Part shown: one piece after another, positions 21,920 to 31,834 of the stretch
Numbering within the stretch: position 1 is the stretch's first letter
Layout of the letters: each line of letters begins with the position of its first letter
Source of the DNA: Shinisaurus crocodilurus
Lineage: Eukaryota > Chordata > Lepidosauria > Squamata > Shinisauridae
Direction: 5' to 3'
Assembly: GCA_021292165.1 (NCBI GenBank)
Contig: CM037876.1
Coordinates: 106,044,324-106,108,323 of the forward strand
DNA length: 64,000 nucleotides
Notes under the pieces: model-generated
The model's input: the letters and a program-made list of their open reading frames with translations, nothing else
Databases searched by the model: none
What the model was told of the DNA's origin: nothing
Made by a program: the position numbers and the translations under genes

Positions 21920-22034
21920 TAGTCTCTGTTGATAGTCTTAGTGCAGAATAAACCTAAATAAAGGCCTAGGGGGAAATGATACTCGATACTTTTTTTTATA
22001 TGTCAAGAAGTTTCAAATAGCTCTTTGTTGAATT

Positions 22035-22240
22035 CACCTTGATATGAAGCATAAGAGTCTCGCTGGATTAGACCCATCACTGGTGCCAGCAGTGGCCAGC
22101 TAATGCCTGTGGGCAAGACATGCAGGGAATAACCCTTCCCTGTTGTTGGTCCCTCACCAACCGGTACTCAATAGAATCATAGAGTTGGAAGGGACCCCAG
22201 AGATCATCTAGTCCAATCCCCCATTCAATGCGGGCTCTGA
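22035..22240 (-). mobile_element. CR1-like 3' end and adjoining repeat
   Basis: 'aatcatagagttggaaggga' followed by 'ccagagatcatctagtcc' (22170-22225) is the minus-strand end of a CR1 subfamily different from the main one. The preceding 'gctggattagacccatcac' segment is a dispersed reptile repeat that I cannot classify. Confidence 0.5.
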
Positions 22241-22574
22241 ACGTCAACGTTCATATGCAGTTATCTTATTGAACAACTTCATAGCACAGATACCACAACT
22301 CCAGCTTTCCATTTCCAGAAAGCGCAGTTGTTTCCAGGCCTTAACCAATATTATACTGGCAAGAGTCCACATGTTTCCTACAGGTTTCTCATGCTCTCCT
22401 TTCACATCAGAACGAAAACAACAAAGAAGTACCACAACCATATTTAACAAAATTATCTATTCTTTTCTTTTAATCACTTCTATACTTTTTATACTGCTTT
22501 TTGGCTCAAACACCCCCCCCCCAACTTTACATTATTAAAAAGTCGGCGAAACAGCATATATCTAAACAACAAAA
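22241..22574. other. Unassigned DNA
   Basis: AT-rich; nothing recognised. Confidence 0.3.
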
Positions 22575-23395
22575 ATAAAGCCAGAGCCTGTCTGACATGC
22601 TCACCAACCAATCTTCTTTTGGTGGTGGGACATAAAACAGGGCCTCCAAAGATGATCTAAAGATGATCTGTGGGCAACTTCATATGGGAGGAAGCAGTCT
22701 TTCAGGGTGTTTCTAGATCAGTGTTCTCCAACCTTGGGTCCCCAGATGTTTTTTGTCTATAACTCCCAGCATGCATGCTGGGAGTTGTAGGCCAAAAACA
22801 TTTGGGGACCCAAGGTTGGAGGAGAACACTGTTCTAGATGCGTTTATGGTGCCATCCCTCCACCTCATTCATGTGCATTATGGGGGAGGGGGAGGCAGAC
22901 CTCATCATTTTCTACTTGTGACCCTCCATCTTCTTCCACATGTTCTGTCTTTTCCTTATCACAGAAAATCCAATAAGGAGAAAAAGATGGATCTACTGCA
23001 CGATGTCTTTGCCCTCGGTCTGGAAGCACCCATGGGGTGTCCTGGCCCTAAGCTATTTAGCACACTTTGAACTAGGCCGAAAAAATTGGGAAGACGGTGC
23101 AGTTGACATTAGACCACTGTGATATGGTCCATATGGCACACACAAGAAAGCAATCTGGCTGCTGCATTTTGCACCAGCTGCAGTTTCCAAACATTTTTCA
23201 ATAGAGCCCCATATTGAGCATGTTGCAGTAATTTAAACAGGAAGTGACTAAGGCATGTAACGGTGTGGCCAGGTCTGCATTTTTCAGGAAGAGGCACAGC
23301 TTGTGCACCAGCCAAAGCTGAGCAAAGGCCATTCTGGCCACAGCAGCCACCTGAGCAGCCAGGAGCTGTGAACCTGATCCCCGTTTATTGGGGGG
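22575..23395 (-). mobile_element. L2-like LINE fragments, interrupted
   Basis: Minus-strand VWKLQLVQNAAARLL near 23150-23195 and an upstream YCNMLNMGLY-type segment are L2-like ORF2 C-terminus. The segment 22575-22715 matches the L2-like fragment at 6590-6715. A hAT MITE (22719-22831) is inserted between. Much of the middle is too decayed to assign. Confidence 0.5.
22719..22831. mobile_element. Palindromic hAT MITE, 113 bp
   Basis: CAGTGTTCTCCAACCTTGGG at the left and its inverse at the right. It is flanked by an exact 8-bp duplication TTCTAGAT (22711-22718 and 22832-22839). Almost the whole element is one hairpin. Each arm carries actcccagcatgc, close to the vertebrate ZNF143/THAP11 (SBS) motif. 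Confidence 0.93.
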
Positions 23396-23534
23396 GGGGT
23401 GTCATCGTCTTTCTCTCATGCTTTATCATTACTTCTTCCATCTTTTTTCTTACCACTGAAAATCTCTTAAAGAAAAGAAAAAGACAGAATAGTTGCACCG
23501 TGCCTTCTAATGTTTAGCACTAGGACCTCTCTAA

Positions 23535-23757
23535 CTGGAAGTAGCGTAGTGGTTAGAGTGTTGGACTGGGACTTAGGAGACCTGGGTTCTAGTCCCAACT
23601 CAGCCATGAAACTCACTGACTCTTAGCCTAACCTACCTCACAGGGTTGTCAGTGAGGATAAAGTGGGGAAGAGGAGGAGGAGGATCATGTAAGCCGCCTT
23701 GCATTGCTTGGAGGAAAAAAGGTGGGATATAAATGTAATAATAAATAAATAAAATAA
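23535..23757 (+). mobile_element. Sauria-type SINE, full length
   Basis: tRNA-like head with A box (gcgtagtggttagagtg) and B box (gggttctagtcc), a CORE-like body (ctcagccatgaaactcactg), then 'gtaagccgcctt' and the BovB-like end 'ggtgggatataaat' with TAAA units. RNA polymerase III promoter boxes are visible but diverged. Confidence 0.9.
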
Positions 23758-24546
23758 GCACCCCATTTATAAAATTCTCTCTAGATTCTCCCTAGATTTT
23801 ACATCTATCAGATAATTAGAATATACATATTTACACCGATTTCTGGTCAGCAGTGTATACAGTCTTTTTTCAATGTCATTTCAATACTAAAATCTGAGCA
23901 GGCCATATAAGATTTTATATAACTTTTTGCTCATCACTTAAAAGATGTTCAAAAGGTGTTAGAGCTCTACTTAAGTTATTAATAGACATAACCTCCCTAA
24001 TATATGCTCTGATTTATAAGTATTGAAAGAAAGGAAACTGATCTCCAGGGTTACATTAACACATGGAGAGAATGCAGCACATTTTGTTCAATGAACTGCC
24101 AGATATGATTCCTATGCTGATATATTATGTGTGGCTCTGTCTAGATTGCTCAACTGAAAATTGTTTTGTAAAACAGTGGTGATTTATTATTTTTTGACAC
24201 GAAAAATGGCACGGCCATGAAGGACACCAGACCATCTGTAGTATTTCCTTTGTTTTAACAAAATCAATTAAATATGTAAGTCAAAATGTATTAAATCTAA
24301 TTTTAGAAATCTCACCAATTGGCTATTTGAGGTGGAGTGGGCCTGTTTCAGTCCCTTTATTGTCCCTTCCCTGCCATAAACTGATTGGCAGGACTTTAGC
24401 TTTGGATGGGCTCATGAAGAAGGAAGAGAGTAAAAAACTGGGATTTGTGAGTGGATTGCGGATGAAGGAGGAATGCATAAGCATTTGCATTGTTTTTGAA
24501 ATGTTTGCGCTTATTGAAACTTTGTGTGTTTGTGTGTCTTTTAAAT
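23758..24546. other. Unassigned AT-rich DNA
   Basis: No recognised element except a 37-bp sequence at 24101-24137 that recurs exactly at 25965-26001. Confidence 0.4.
24101..24137 (+). repeat. 37-bp direct repeat, first copy
   Basis: Starts agatatgattcctatgctga and ends gtgtggctc. It is identical over 37 bases to 25965-26001, 1.86 kb downstream. The flanks differ. Confidence 0.9.
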
Positions 24547-24985
24547 GTATGTTTTATATACCAAAATAAAACTGCTGATGATAATAATAAAAAAAATAAC
24601 TACACAGGTGTAGCCCAGCAGTTTCATGTTAACAACAATAGGATTCTGTCTAGTGATTCCAACGGGGGCAGGATTGCACATTTTGTATTATGCAATGGTA
24701 GGGCTGTGCTAGAAAAAGAATATATTGATTTTTTTTAATGCACTCCTAGCTTTATTCCATAATAATATGTTGTTACCAATTATGATTTGGCATATGAATC
24801 CCCTGGGAGATTAGAATTTTTTTTAGACACAATTGTTAGCAAGGTAATGAGGCACTCAAAAGAAAACTTTCCTCCCTGGATTGCTGAGTTAGCTTTGAAG
24901 GAAACTTGCAATTCAAGAATTAAATGTGACACTGTAAGTCAAAGCTTGTATACCAGAGCTAGGAATCTTTTCCTACTGAAGATTC
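24547..24985 (+). repeat. Inverted duplicate of LINE segment 20073-20511
   Basis: About 440 bp match the reverse complement of 20073-20511 with only a few differences (one C/T change, a three-base difference in an ATA run, small A-run changes). It contains the same frame YESPGRLEFFLDTIVSKVM and the same non-coding interruption. Both ends stop abruptly, in mid-element. Confidence 0.9.
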
Positions 24986-25964
24986 AAACCATAATTTATC
25001 TTGTTTTTATTTTTGTGTTAACAAGAGTCTAAAAATGATTAAGTTTGCACATTTTGTCCATGGAAAATGGTCATAATATTTCTGCAGTTAGAAACTACAC
25101 TCTGTCTACAAAGTCATTCTGCCAAAACTTTCAAGATCCCATTAGATGCATGTCTTTCAGCAAGCAATATATAAGGACGTCGTATCACTTATTGGACTGA
25201 ATGAATTATATCATAAAGATTCCCAGTGACTTTTATGGCACTGGAATACATCTTCGGTGAGTAACTTTAATGTCCACCTGGCAGAATATGGTAGATGCAG
25301 AAACGGGGAAGGACCTGGCGCAGAATGTGGGGAGAACAGCGCTTCTTCTTTGCCACAGCTGAACAGCCTGGAAGATATCAGGGTTGGCAGCTAGCCAGAG
25401 CAAAGGCTGAGAGAGTGCTAGGCAGAGGGACCAAGGAAGGGGTGGATGCTGATTGCTCTGTCCTTCCCATGGGCTGGGCACCTCCTCTTTTCCAAAGAAA
25501 TAAGGCAGCCTCACTTCCTTGTCCTGAGCCTAGCCCTCTCCCAGCCTTTGCCTAGCTACAGGAGACTGCTGAGGAGGATGAGTCTAAGTGAATTTAAAGG
25601 TACAATCTTACACACACACACACACACACACACCTGTGTGCATGTAAAGTGACTGTCAAGGTATCCCAGTTCCAGAACTTGAGAACTGTATTGTATGAGC
25701 CTCGATGGGTAGTGCAGGGCAAAAGGAATTGTGCTCCATCCTGCTCAGTTGCTCTGTGAAGCCTTTCTTGCAGAAGGCGGGGTGGAAACAAAGACTCAGC
25801 ACAGGGTTGTTTTTTTAACAAGTAATTCAGAGTCCTGGATTCTTTTCTGAATGCTCTTATAAAACAGCGATGAAAACATTATCAAACATTTTAGGAGAGA
25901 TGTTATGTTTTGCCAAGGAGCATCAAAGACATGAATCAACAAAATAAACTTTCCCCAAACTTGC
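24986..25964. other. Unassigned DNA with (CA)n
   Basis: (CA)n at 25610-25633; otherwise nothing recognised. Confidence 0.35.
25610..25633. repeat. (CA)n microsatellite
   Basis: About 12 CA units. Confidence 0.9.
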
Positions 25965-26001
25965 AGATATGATTCCTATGCTGATATATTATGTGTGGCT
26001 C
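25965..26001 (+). repeat. 37-bp direct repeat, second copy
   Basis: Exact copy of 24101-24137. Confidence 0.9.
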
Positions 26002-27100
26002 ATCCAGGATCCTTGACTAGACCTCCTAAAGAGTCCTTATTTTGGAATTGTCACTTGCAAAATTGTTCAGTGGGAAGGGTGCCTAGTACACTTTGATGTA
26101 ATTATATGATGCCATCCTTCAGTTTGTTGACATTACTCTTTTCCTTGGAAAGTGGCTGTATAGATTATAACTTATTTGGAGATTAACTGATTTCATTCTC
26201 AAAAGGGAGGCTCGGGGACACATCCTGGATTCCAAAGCCAGGAAGGCACTTTCTGTACAACAGAAAAACAAATCCAGATTTCAGCAAAACAAGAATGAAA
26301 GTGGGGGGAAAACAAAACCTGTGTCTGAAAGTGTCAAGTGTCAATTTCGGGGGAAACTGTGATACTTGAGGCATATTGAGGCAGAGTTACAACAATGAAT
26401 CCAAAGTGTAGAGAACAAAAGGCATAGGCTGCAATCCAACACAAAGCATTTGTAAAAGCCCATTATGTATAACTCTTTAAAGGCTACATCTACCTCCTTT
26501 AAAACAACAACAACACACACACACACACACACACACTTTAAAATAGGACTTTGCAAAGTGGTAGAATGTTGCTTTTTGGCATGTACATTTGCTGGGAGAC
26601 ACATTGTGTTGTACTGCTTTGCAAAACCCTAATTTAAAGGGTGTCTTTTAAAACAGGTGTGGGGCCTCAAAAGGACCCGTCGCAGCAGAATCTTTGGGGG
26701 GGTTGGTTGCACAAATCCAGCAGGGTGGGTTAAAAAAATAATAATGAGTGCAACATTAGGCTTAGGGTAAAAAAGGCGGGGCAACCGCGGGCAGTGCCTC
26801 CAAGGTAGTGCTGAGGCTCCTTGGAGGGGCAGCTCATAGCTGCCCAAACGGGGATCGCAAAAGCCAGCTTGACAGCCAGCTTTCGTGATCTCCAAAATAA
26901 AAGATTTTAGAAGCTGTATTCAAGCCATGGAAAGCCTGAAATGAATCGCAGCATTAGCAGGGAGGTGGGGAAGCCTTTGCCAGCCACCCCCAAGTGCTGC
27001 TTGGGCACTTTGGGGGCAGTTGGCAATGGCAGCCGCCAGGTAGCCACTTGGCAAGAGCAGCAAGGAGGGTTTGCCGCTCTTGCCAAGCAGCTCGTTAGCG
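26002..27100. other. Unassigned DNA with (AC)n
   Basis: (AC)n at 26513-26535. GC content rises after 26640 and short palindromes occur near 26990-27100, but no element ends were defined. Confidence 0.35.
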
Positions 27101-27104
27101 CTTG

Positions 27105-27275
27105 GACTTGACCCATGATGGGTCGTGTCATCCAGATTCGGACAACACAACAACCCATCATGGGTCAAACAACCCCTAGAACAAGCCATGGCTTGTCCGG
27201 GTGGCTTATAACCCCAACTTAACCACCCTGACAAAACCATGGCAGGTTCACACGACACACTAACCCACTGTGGCT
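27105..27275. repeat. Inverted-repeat tract, probable foldback element remnant
   Basis: 'gacccatgatgggtc' recurs and 'aagccatggcttg' is self-complementary. The right part (gttcacacgacacactaac) resembles the ends of the elements at 11812 and 50537. The boundaries are not defined. Confidence 0.5.
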
Positions 27276-27318
27276 TATATATACAGAATGGATGGTACTA
27301 GTTCAGACTGCTAGTGGG

Positions 27319-27490
27319 GGCCTGTGGCTCACGCTGGCTCAGCTTGTCTGAGCGTGGAAAGCTAAGCAGGGTCACGCCTGGTTGTTACTTGGATGGGAGA
27401 CCCCTCCTCTAGTTTCCTGCATTGAGCAGGGAGTTGGACTCGATAGCCTTGTAGGCTCCTTGCAACTCTACGATCTATGAATCTATGAAT
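27319..27490 (+). mobile_element. 5S-rRNA-headed SINE with CR1 tail, copy 5
   Basis: Best-preserved copy. The head is 'gcctgtggctcacgctggct', then aaagctaagcagggtca, gcctggttgttacttgg and atgggagacc. The CR1 tail runs from 'tttcctgcattgagcaggg' to a CTATGAAT repeat. The 5S part corresponds roughly to the 3' two thirds of the internal promoter region. Confidence 0.9.
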
Positions 27491-27687
27491 CACATTTCTT
27501 CCTTGTGTTAAAAACAAAACAACAAACAAATACATAGCTCCCTGTAAACAGAAAACTAGAACATCCAAGAGAAGACTGGAATAGAATCTTTTACACACAT
27601 AAAAGTTTCCTCATTTGGTCTGCAGTGGGACAATCCATTCTACTACCAGGGTTCTACCAACTTGTCCTGCCACATGCATGGGACTTG

Positions 27688-28633
27688 CAGGGATGTTGAA
27701 GAGTCCTTGGCCTCGAGTCACGAGTCGAGTCACGAGTCTTTGGACCCGAGTCTCGAGTCCAAGGTCCAAAATGGTGACTCGAGTCCCGAGTCACTCCCAA
27801 AGCGGCGGCCCATGGAGGGAGCGGGAGGGTCTCCGCGAGAGGAAGAAGAGCTGCCCTTCCTCCCGCGGAGACCCTCCCGCTCCCTCCATGGGCCGCCACC
27901 GCCGCCGCCCCCACTTACCATGGGTGGGTCCTTCCCTCGTCCCTGCTCCTGCCGCCGCCGCTGCCGCACCAGGGATGCATTACGAGCCCTCCCTGGGTTT
28001 GTAGTTCTCCGCGGCGGCAGCGCAGGCCCGATCTCGCTCTTCTGAGTGGCGCGGAGAGTGTTCTCCATGCCACTCGAGTTGCCGCCGCCGCATGTCCGCC
28101 GCCGCATGCCGCTCGCCGCCGCCGCTCACGTCACCGCCGTCGCAGTCTCCCTCGCCGCCACCCGCTCGCAGCCGTCGCCATCGTATGCCACGCCGCCGCC
28201 ATCGCACGCAGCCGCCCGCGCCGGTCCCGTCATCACTTCCGGCGCGGCGGAAGTGACGCGCCGGGACCCTGCTCCGGCGCACTTGGCCGCCACTGCTCTG
28301 TCTAAACAGAGTGGCGGCAGCCAAGTGCACCGGAGCAGGGTCCCGGCGCGTCACTTCCGCCGCGCCGGAAGTGATGACGGGACCGGCGCGGGCGGCGGCG
28401 TGCAATGGCGGCGTGGCGTGCGATGGCGGCAGCGGTGGCTGCGAGCGGGTGGCGGCGAGGGAGACAGCGACAGCGGTGACGTGAGTGGCGGCGGTGGCGG
28501 AGTCCTTGGGCTCGAGTCCCGAGTCGAGTCTCGAGTCCCATTGAAAAAATTGGGACTCGAGTGGGACTCGAGTCAGAGGGGGGACTCAGTCGGACTCGCG
28601 AGTCGTGTCGTCGAGTCCGAGTCCCCATCCCTG
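27688..28633. mobile_element. CAGGGATG/GAGTC hAT, 946 bp, GC-rich interior (copy B)
   Basis: Ends and GAGTC-rich subterminal blocks are shared with copies A and C. The flanks GGGACTTG and GGGACTAG (27680-27687, 28634-28641) agree in 7 of 8. The interior is unrelated to A and C. It is extremely CpG-rich, with a hairpin at 27802-27895 and a giant near-perfect palindrome at about 28146-28465 containing paired CCGGAAGTGA/TCACTTCCGG motifs. A minus-strand donor-like ATG|GTAAGT lies near 27912-27921. Confidence 0.9.
28146..28465. repeat. Long GC-rich palindrome inside hAT copy B
   Basis: Arms of about 150 bp meet around 28295-28315 (tctgtctaaacaga). The inner 28225-28382 is almost perfectly self-complementary. 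ETS-like CCGGAAGTGA sites are placed symmetrically. Confidence 0.85.
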
Positions 28634-28641
28634 GGGACTAG

Positions 28642-29362
28642 CCTTTCCTGAATTGTAGCTGCTAATTAATTAAATTAAGCCTGCAGTGCAGTTGAGCAAT
28701 TAACTTCTGATGCTGTTCCTGAACAGAGCAGCTGAAATGCAGGCTGCATCTGTCGCTGTGAGTGAACATTCTCCAATTCTCTCCCCACCGCCATCACTCA
28801 CTCATTCACTCACAGCGTTTTTCAGACCCAGAACTAGGTCAATATCCATTGCTATTCAAAACATGTAAATACACCCATTCAACTTGTAATTGTCCTTGCA
28901 AGAAAGATTGCCAACAGTTGGAAAGCAAAGTGCAAAGGGATCAAAAATTAAATCCGAAAGAGTATATAAAAAAGCTTTTATATAACATTTCTCCCAAGGC
29001 TAAGCAGCATTTTTTTAAAAAAACAAAAAGGAACAATGGAAACCAACAACCAATAGATGGACAAAATATTTTCCAACCCAGAAAGAAGCTAGACTCTTAC
29101 TAGTTCCCACATAGAAATGTTGAATACTATATCCTCGTAATGCAATGCACAAAAAAAGGAAAGAAATTTATGAAGCATTAAGTACAAAACTTGAGTCAAG
29201 TGGAGGTAGGGGGAGAGAAGAAAGAAGTTAAAAAATGTATATTCTGTAATGTAGAGGAAAGCCTGATTATACTAAAGTCTTTTTGACCTTGTATGGTTCC
29301 GTGAACAGAGAGTGTGCATTCCTGGGTTCAAATCTCACTTCTATCTTGAATTCACAATATTG
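28642..29362. other. Unassigned AT-rich DNA
   Basis: The 113-codon frame at 28762-29103 is Lys/Gln-rich and without a known motif; I do not call it a gene. Confidence 0.35.
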
Positions 29363-29370
29363 TTTTAGAG

Positions 29371-29510
29371 CAGTGTTCTCCAGCCTTGGGTCCCCAGATG
29401 TTTCTGGCCTACAACTCCCAGCATGCCCCAGCCAGCATAGCATAGCTGGCTGGGGCATGCTGGGAGTTGTAGGCCAAAAACATCTGGGGACCCAAGGCTG
29501 GAGAACACTG
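29371..29510. mobile_element. Palindromic hAT MITE, 140 bp
   Basis: CAGTGTTCTCCAGCCTTGGG and its inverse form a nearly perfect hairpin over the whole length. The flanks TTTTAGAG and CTTTAGAG (29363-29370, 29511-29518) match in 7 of 8. It belongs to the same family as 22719-22831 and has ctacaactcccagcatgc in both arms. Confidence 0.93.
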
Positions 29511-29518
29511 CTTTAGAG

Positions 29519-30393
29519 TCTAAACCTATATTTGGACTTCCCTTCCCTTAGAAGGGGGAGTGGCATGCAGGGGAAAGCCCCTGCTCTTATCTCCATCGAA
29601 GATAACAGCAGGAATGCAGGCAGCAGGGGACTCAACCAGTGCTAGGAAGAGCGACCGTTCTTCCCAGCGCCAGCTGCGTCTTCCTTCGCATGCCTCTCAT
29701 AACCCCTGATGGCGACATCAAGAGGCGTGTGGAGGAGGTGGCCAGCTCAGCATCTGCTGCTTTGCCATCCCCTTTGGGACGAGTGGCACGCAAACCCGGG
29801 CACTCAGCTGGCACGGGGAGCACCGTCCGAGTCCCTCTCTCTGTACTGAGGAGAGGCACAGAGCTCCATGAATCTCCCAAGTGAAAATGGGCGGGACCCG
29901 ATGACATCAATGGGCGTGGCCACACCCACCGACATCATCTGGCCCACACAGGGCTGGGGGGGGGCAATCCCACCCCAACAGTGTTCTGCAGCCCTGCTTT
30001 AGATGTATTCTTCCATCTACAGGAAATTAAATTATGTGTATATGGCAACCACATGTGGTGTTAAAGGCTTCTACTCACCCCACCCACTCCTCAAAGAAAG
30101 TAAAGTTTTTGCACTGTAAAACCTGAACTGCTAGCATAAATGTAATTTCCTGGTCCTGCAAGGGAGGGAGGTCTGTGCAAAGAACTAGCAGTAGGCTTCC
30201 ACAGCATCTTGAATCAGCCACATAGCTTGGGTATAGAGGAGTATCCATGTAGCGATGCATAAAAAATGTGCCATCCTATATGACACTCATTCACATTACT
30301 GGTTGTAGGTGCAGCTGGAGTTCTGGATCCCCATCTCAAGAAGCATATCATAGAAACAGAAAAGATAGCAAAAGGGGGGGGGGCACTAATAAA
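29519..30393. other. Unassigned, partly GC-rich DNA
   Basis: 29530-29998 is GC-rich and ends in 'cagtgttctgcagccctg', similar to the right end of a hAT, but no left end was found. Beyond that nothing is recognised. Confidence 0.35.
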
Positions 30394-30646
30394 CAGTAAT
30401 ACCCTGGATTGCAAGTAACTTGGTTTGAGAGCGTTTTGCAAGAGAAGCAAATTTTTAAATATTTATTTAATATATTTTTTTATCTTGATATACAAGCGAC
30501 GTCTTGCAATACAAGTACTGTAGTACGGCTTAAATTAAAAATCTCTGTACAAATTTTTTTGGGGGGATTTCGTTTTGATATAAGAGTGTTTTGGATTACA
30601 AGCACGTTTCCGGAACGAATTATGCTCTCAATCTAAGGCATGACTG
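30394..30646. mobile_element. Tigger/pogo-like MITE, copy 1
   Basis: The ends are CAGTAATACCCTGGATTG and the inverse of CAGTCATGCCTTAGATTG, typical of Tigger-like (pogo) elements. TA follows the right end; the left TA is mutated to AA. It is about 95% identical to the copy at 31584. Confidence 0.85.
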
Positions 30647-30648
30647 TA

Positions 30649-31581
30649 ATCAAGGGGTTGGAACCCCTTTGCCCTTGTCAGACCTTGCAGAGGCCATCTG
30701 CAACAAGCAAGATCGGCTCCTCTACATCTGGAACCTTCCTAGACTGCCTGACTAGGGTAGAAACTGGAGGCACTGTGCTCCAGTGGTTCTGATCCTACCT
30801 GGTGGTCATATATTAGAAGATGGAACAACAAGGGGGGGAAAAACTTTCACTGGCATATCAGCCAAGAATGCTTACATGTCACAGCACAGAGCACACTAGA
30901 AAAACGGGGGGGGGGGGGTGTCCTTAAAAGTTACCGGTATATGAGACTCTGCACTTTTATAGTATTAGAAATCAATAAGAGAATCTACACTTTGCACAGT
31001 AGAAAATATCATGTGTCGATTCAAATATGTGCATTCAGCATCCAAGAATGACCGTTGTAGTATGTTGCATCCTGACTGATGACACAGAATGGATCCAATT
31101 CAGTTGCTCCCACGGCTTATTAGACCAGTGCTAACAGCCTAACATCATTTTGACTTTGTTGTTAATCCTCATATTATTGGCTTTAGAATGAGTGACATTT
31201 TCTGGCAACATGGCAGAGGAACAGCACATCCTGCATTCCAGACAGAATGGTCTATCCCTTTAGATCACATGTGATTTTAGGAGCTTTTGCTGGCTGCCAA
31301 AGAAAAGAGCTTAGTTAAAAACAACTCTAATGACAACTGACAGTCTGTTAGCCTGCTTGCTTTGAATCATCATTCAACTACACAAATGTGCATTACTGAA
31401 AGCCACATAGACATATGAGCATATTTTTAGTGGTGGAATCCACGTCCATGTACTCTATTACATGATGTCTTTCACACCAGTTGTTAAGATCATGCATTTT
31501 TTTTTACAAAGGCATTGCTTTGAATAATCCTATACAAAAAGCAATTTGACACCACTGTGCCACAGACTTTATCATATATAA
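30649..31581. other. Unassigned DNA
   Basis: A G12 run near 30907; otherwise nothing recognised. Confidence 0.35.
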
Positions 31582-31583
31582 TA

Positions 31584-31832
31584 CAGTAATACCTTGGATT
31601 GCAAGTAACTTGGTTTGAGAGCGTTTTGCAAGACAAGCAAATTTTTAAATATTTATTTAATTTTTTTTTACTTGATATACAAGCGACGTCTTGCAATACA
31701 AGTACTGTAGTACGGCTTAAATTAAAAATCTCTGTACACATTTTTTGGGGGAATTTCGTTTTGATATAAGAGTGTTTTGGATTACAAACACGTTTCCGGA
31801 ACGAATTATGCTCTCAATCCAAGGCATGACTG
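31584..31832. mobile_element. Tigger/pogo-like MITE, copy 2
   Basis: CAGTAATACCTTGGATTG with its imperfect inverse at the right end, flanked by TA on both sides (31582-31583, 31833-31834), the target duplication of Tc1/mariner-type elements. Confidence 0.9.
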
Positions 31833-31834
31833 TA

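Noticed and set aside
23540..23610. Possible tRNA gene
   Set aside because: A and B boxes are present but no cloverleaf can be formed, and the sequence continues as a Sauria SINE.
27615..28651. Several long overlapping frames (up to 201 codons) on both strands
   Set aside because: Stops are rare because the sequence is extremely GC-rich and palindromic; no domain is recognisable and the frames cross hAT borders.
28762..29103. 113-codon frame rich in Lys and Gln as a possible small gene
   Set aside because: No motif, no start context, AT-rich background; not supported.
29639..29925. Overlapping frames in a GC-rich block that could be a captured exon
   Set aside because: Neither strand gives a known motif, and hAT ends could not be defined on both sides.
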